Shown piece after piece: positions 14,205 to 16,863 of a DNA stretch of 16,863 bases. The translations under genes were made by a program, and so were the position numbers. The notes beneath the pieces were generated by a model. The model was not told where the DNA came from and did no database searches. It saw only the letters and a list, made by a program, of their open reading frames with translations. Position 1 is the stretch's first letter. Every line of letters begins with the position of its first letter. The stretch lies in the NCBI GenBank assembly GCA_964616495.1, contig CAZTRF010000018.1:1-16863 (forward strand), in the 5' to 3' direction. The stretch is from DAOSVX01 sp964616495 (GTDB lineage Bacteria; Bacillota_I; Bacilli_A; RF39; UBA660).

Positions 14205-15477
14205 CTTTTTGCAATGCTTTTTCTGCTAAAATGGTTTTTTTATTTTCACTATAAAATTCTTCTTTTATAAAACCGTTTTCTTCTAGCTTTTTATATTTTT
14301 TTAAGTTAAACACTAAATCAAACTCTCCAATAAATTCATATACTTTTGGATTAAAGCCGAGTTTAAATTGATTTAAACCGGCATATCTTTTATTATCGAT
14401 GTCACCAGTAATACCATTTAAGTCGGCATATCCATAATCATTTTTATAATATTCCATTATTTTATAATATAAAAAGTGATTAGGATTTAATTGTTTGTAA
14501 TGAGAATCAAAACCAGTACGCGTAAAATAAATTCGATTAGCATATTTAATAATTAAAGCCGCGGCAATATATTCTTCATTACTAATTTTTATTTTTTCAG
14601 TAGCAAAAATAATATCATTTTTTATTTCTTGTAAAACCTTATCCGATTCAATTTTAGCATTAAAAATTCTTTTTTTATTTTCTTGACCTAATAAAGTATT
14701 ATAATAGTTACAGATTTCAGTTTGCTCTTGATAGCGCTGTTGAGCCTTTACCAACAAGTCAGTATAATTAACCTTAACTAAAAATAAGTCAACATTATTG
14801 TTCTTTTCAAAATTATTGTAATAGGCAAGATAATACTTTTTATTTCCTTTCTTTTTATCCCTTACATATTTATATAAAACTTCAATACCATCTTGATTAG
14901 TTCGTTCTAAATATAATCCGTGTCTTTCCCCCTTATTTACTTTATTTCTAGTGTTTTTTGAAATACTATTTATATCAAAATTTTTTAAATTTACTACAGC
15001 ATTAAATTTAGGCAATCTAGTTTCAAAGTTATATTTAGGATTACATTGAACATATCCATATTTAGGTAAAGTTTCAACAATTTTAATATTTTGATTATAT
15101 TTAACCTTATAATTTGCTTCTTCAATAACTTCCCCAATAGCTATTTCAGGATTGATTTTTATAAAGACGATATTTTTTTCGCTTTTTTTATAATATTCTT
15201 TTAAAGCTTTTGTAAAATTTTCAACTAATTTTTCATCATAAAAGTCAAGTAAAAAGCCTTTAGGAGCATAACCATAATGACTCATAAAATCTATTTTTCT
15301 AAAAACAATCATTGTCGCCGCTTTTAAAGTGTTAGTTTCATCAAAATATCCTATAAACTCATAAGTATATCCTTTTCCTTTAATTAAAAGGGCATAGCTA
15401 CTTGTTTGATGATAGCTACGTAATGGATGATTTAAAGCAAAAGCGTCAAATTCATATAGAGTTATTTCTTTTATCAT
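14191..15477 (-). CDS. FemAB-family peptidoglycan bridge aminoacyltransferase
   Basis: A 428-aa protein of the FemA/FemB/MurM/FmhB group. These enzymes take amino acids from aminoacyl-tRNA and add them to the lipid II pentapeptide, building the interpeptide bridge at the inner membrane face. Typical features are the N-terminal SYHQTSSYALLIKGKGYTYEFIGY, SHYGYAPKGFLLDFYD, and a middle NTRNKVNKGERHGLYL. A charged helical arm (about 240-300) follows, corresponding to the coiled-coil that binds tRNA in relatives, then AALIIKYANRIYFTRTGFD and the closing GDIDNKRYAGLNQFKLGFNPKVYEFIGEFDLV. The amino acid added cannot be told from sequence. I start at 15477 (GAGGGG just upstream); the in-frame ATG at 15492 has no ribosome site. 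It overlaps leuS by 4 nt at its end and is divergent from eno. Confidence 0.92.
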   Translation of the reverse strand: MIKEITLYEFDAFALNHPLRSYHQTSSYALLIKGKGYTYEFIGYFDETNTLKAATMIVFRKIDFMSHYGYAPKGFLLDFYDEKLVENFTKALKEYYKKSEKNIVFIKINPEIAIGEVIEEANYKVKYNQNIKIVETLPKYGYVQCNPKYNFETRLPKFNAVVNLKNFDINSISKNTRNKVNKGERHGLYLERTNQDGIEVLYKYVRDKKKGNKKYYLAYYNNFEKNNNVDLFLVKVNYTDLLVKAQQRYQEQTEICNYYNTLLGQENKKRIFNAKIESDKVLQEIKNDIIFATEKIKISNEEYIAAALIIKYANRIYFTRTGFDSHYKQLNPNHFLYYKIMEYYKNDYGYADLNGITGDIDNKRYAGLNQFKLGFNPKVYEFIGEFDLVFNLKKYKKLEENGFIKEEFYSENKKTILAEKALQKEKGS

Positions 15478-15502
15478 AATATTACCCCTCATTATGTTAA
15501 TG

Positions 15503-15511
15503 ATTATATCA
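15503..15511 (-). promoter_or_regulatory. Extended -10 promoter of the femAB gene
   Basis: On the minus strand TGa-TATAAT reads 15511 to 15503, with no convincing -35. Transcription would start near 15496, leaving a leader of about 20 nt. It lies back-to-back with the eno promoter. Confidence 0.6.
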
Positions 15512-15522
15512 TAAAAATGTTA

Positions 15523-15551
15523 TTGATAAAAGGGTATTATTTGTGTATAAT
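15523..15551 (+). promoter_or_regulatory. Promoter of eno
   Basis: TTGATA (15523-15528), a 17-bp spacer and TATAAT (15546-15551). Start predicted near 15558, with ribosome site AAGGTGA at 15566-15572 before ATG 15577. Confidence 0.82.
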
Positions 15552-15576
15552 TTGATTAGAATAAAAAGGTGATAGA

Positions 15577-16812
15577 ATGAAAATTAAAAATATTATGGCA
15601 CGAGAGATATTAGATTCAAGAGGAGATCCTACTATCGAGGTAGAGCTTATTTTAGATAACAATATCAAAGGAGTAGCTAGTATTCCAAGTGGGGCTTCTA
15701 CTGGGGAAAAAGAAGCCTTAGAATTAAGAGACAAAGATAATAAACGCTATTTAGGAAAAGGTGTCTTACAAGCCGTAGAGAACGTTAATACAGTTATTAG
15801 AGAAGCTTTGGTAGGAATGGATTTGAACATTAGAAAAGTTGATCAAGCTTTATTAGATTTAGATGCTACTCCTAATAAAACCAATTTAGGAGCCAATGCT
15901 ATTTTAGGAGTTTCCTTGGCGGCTTTAAAAGCAGCAGCAACAAATAATGGAAAAGCACTTTATGAGTTTGTTTCTAATGGCAGGGTAACTCTTCCTATTC
16001 CAATGATTAACATTATTAATGGAGGATTGCATGCTGAGAATAATTTGGATATTCAAGAATTTATGATTGTTCCAGTCGTAAAAACCTTTAAAGAAAGAAT
16101 TAGAGCTGCTTCGGAAATATTCCATAACCTAAAGAAAATTTTAAAAGATAAAAATTTATCTACAGGGGTAGGCGATGAAGGAGGATTTGCTCCTAATTTA
16201 GCCAATAACGAAGAGGCTTTTGATTTAATAATAAAAGCTATTATTAAAGCAGGATATATACCAGGAAAAGAAGTGTTTATTGCTATTGATGCAGCTGCTT
16301 CATCTTTCTATGATAAAAAAGAAAATAAATATTTAATAGATGGCAATCTTTTAACGGGTGATGAATTAATCAAATATTATGAAAAATTAATCAATAAATA
16401 TCCAATTATAAGTGTTGAAGATGTTTTTGATGAAAATGATATTGAAAATATGATTAAATTTACAGCTTTATGCAAAAAGAAAATTATGTTAGTTGGTGAT
16501 GACTATTTCGTAACTAATAAGAAATATTTGCAAGAAGGAGTTATGAAGGGTTATTGCAATTCTATTTTATTAAAAGCTAATCAAGTAGGAACCATTAGTG
16601 AAATGTGTGATACTATTAAAATGGCTCATGATTATAATTATAAAATGATTATTTCTCATCGTAGTGGTGAAACAGAAGATACTTTTATAGCTGATCTAGC
16701 GGCTGGTTTAAATATTCCTTTTATTAAAACCGGAAGTGTCTGTCGAGGTGAAAGAATCGCCAAATATAATCGATTATTAAAAATAGAAGAAGAAATGCTA
16801 AATCGAAAATAA
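15577..16812 (+). CDS. eno: Enolase (phosphopyruvate hydratase)
   Basis: This 411-aa glycolytic enzyme interconverts 2-phosphoglycerate and phosphoenolpyruvate in the cytoplasm. It starts with REILDSRGDPTIEVE and contains PSGASTGEKEALELRD. By correspondence with the E. coli enzyme, the catalytic set is complete: His152, Glu161 (DIQEFM), Glu201 (GDEGGFAPNL), metal ligands Asp238, Glu281 and the Asp pair in VGDDYFVTN, catalytic Lys333 (LLKANQVGT), SHRSGETED at 360-368, and Lys384 (IKTGS). At 411 residues it is some 15-20 shorter than usual and moderately divergent (for example GGLHAENN and VEDVFDEND), but nothing essential is missing. The AAGGTGA ribosome site is 4 nt upstream. The stop shares a base with a following ATG (TAATG at 16810-16814). 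Confidence 0.97.
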   Translation: MKIKNIMAREILDSRGDPTIEVELILDNNIKGVASIPSGASTGEKEALELRDKDNKRYLGKGVLQAVENVNTVIREALVGMDLNIRKVDQALLDLDATPNKTNLGANAILGVSLAALKAAATNNGKALYEFVSNGRVTLPIPMINIINGGLHAENNLDIQEFMIVPVVKTFKERIRAASEIFHNLKKILKDKNLSTGVGDEGGFAPNLANNEEAFDLIIKAIIKAGYIPGKEVFIAIDAAASSFYDKKENKYLIDGNLLTGDELIKYYEKLINKYPIISVEDVFDENDIENMIKFTALCKKKIMLVGDDYFVTNKKYLQEGVMKGYCNSILLKANQVGTISEMCDTIKMAHDYNYKMIISHRSGETEDTFIADLAAGLNIPFIKTGSVCRGERIAKYNRLLKIEEEMLNRK

Positions 16813-16862
16813 TGTCAATAACTTTTGAAAATGTCTCAAAAAAATTAAATAATGAGCGTTAA
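16812..16862 (+). pseudogene. Possible start of an ABC transporter ATPase gene, interrupted after 16 codons
   Basis: The ATG at 16812 overlaps the eno stop as TAATG. The first residues, MSITFENVSKKLNNER, look like the opening strand of an ABC ATPase (I-x-F/L-ENVSK). An in-frame TAA at 16860-16862 ends it just before the window edge. It may be a frameshifted or broken gene, a chance peptide, or a sequence error; too little sequence remains to decide. Confidence 0.25.
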
Positions 16863-16863
16863 G

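Noticed and set aside
1..16863. CRISPR arrays, insertion sequences, rRNA or tRNA genes
   Set aside because: No regularly spaced repeats, transposase motifs, terminal inverted repeats or tRNA-like cloverleaf with a CCA end could be seen on either strand.

Overview
The window comes from a very AT-rich, low-GC Gram-positive (Firmicutes/Bacilli-type) bacterium. A leucine T-box leader, AGGAGG-type ribosome sites, a FemAB peptidoglycan aminoacyltransferase, YtqA- and YrrO-like proteins, and abundant TTGACA/TATAAT and extended -10 promoters all point that way. Every tryptophan is encoded by TGG, and no gene ends in TGA (TAA dominates, with three TAG). The wall-related FemAB gene argues against a wall-less mollicute. 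An uncultured gut Bacilli lineage (RF39- or Erysipelotrichales-like) is my guess, not a demonstrated fact.

Layout, left to right. (1) 1-350 has no supported gene. It holds a strong terminator of an off-window gene and a cluster of short direct repeats that could be the edge of a mobile element. (2) 351-1967: a promoter followed by two plus-strand genes, a DUF6512-type membrane protein and a DUF2974 (Mbeg1-like) alpha/beta hydrolase. (3) 1964-3187, minus: a U32-family tRNA hydroxylation protein (TrhP/YrrO type), convergent with the hydrolase and overlapping it by 4 nt. (4) 3290-5370: a DUF362 protein, a secreted protein with a C-terminal membrane anchor, then a DUF4177 protein translationally coupled to an unrecognised 110-aa protein. 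(5) 5354-7384: two unrecognised soluble proteins that share an almost identical promoter/leader, flanking a 54-aa zinc-ribbon gene on the minus strand (6150-6314). (6) 7368-8276, minus: a YtqA-like radical SAM protein, divergent from (7) a GH31 glycosidase (8370-10781) whose expected acid/base Asp is Gln. (8) 10759-14194: promoter, Leu T-box riboswitch, small membrane protein and leuS, overlapping by one base. (9) 14191-15477, minus: FemAB, convergent with leuS by another 4-nt overlap. (10) 15523-16812: enolase, followed at its stop codon by an ABC-ATPase-like start that is quickly interrupted.

The most striking element is LeuRS. Its CP1 editing region carries an inserted Nudix hydrolase domain with a perfect Nudix box, while the editing motifs remain intact. 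The same protein has KMGKR in place of KMSKS. A T-box that senses uncharged tRNA-Leu controls it together with a co-transcribed membrane protein.
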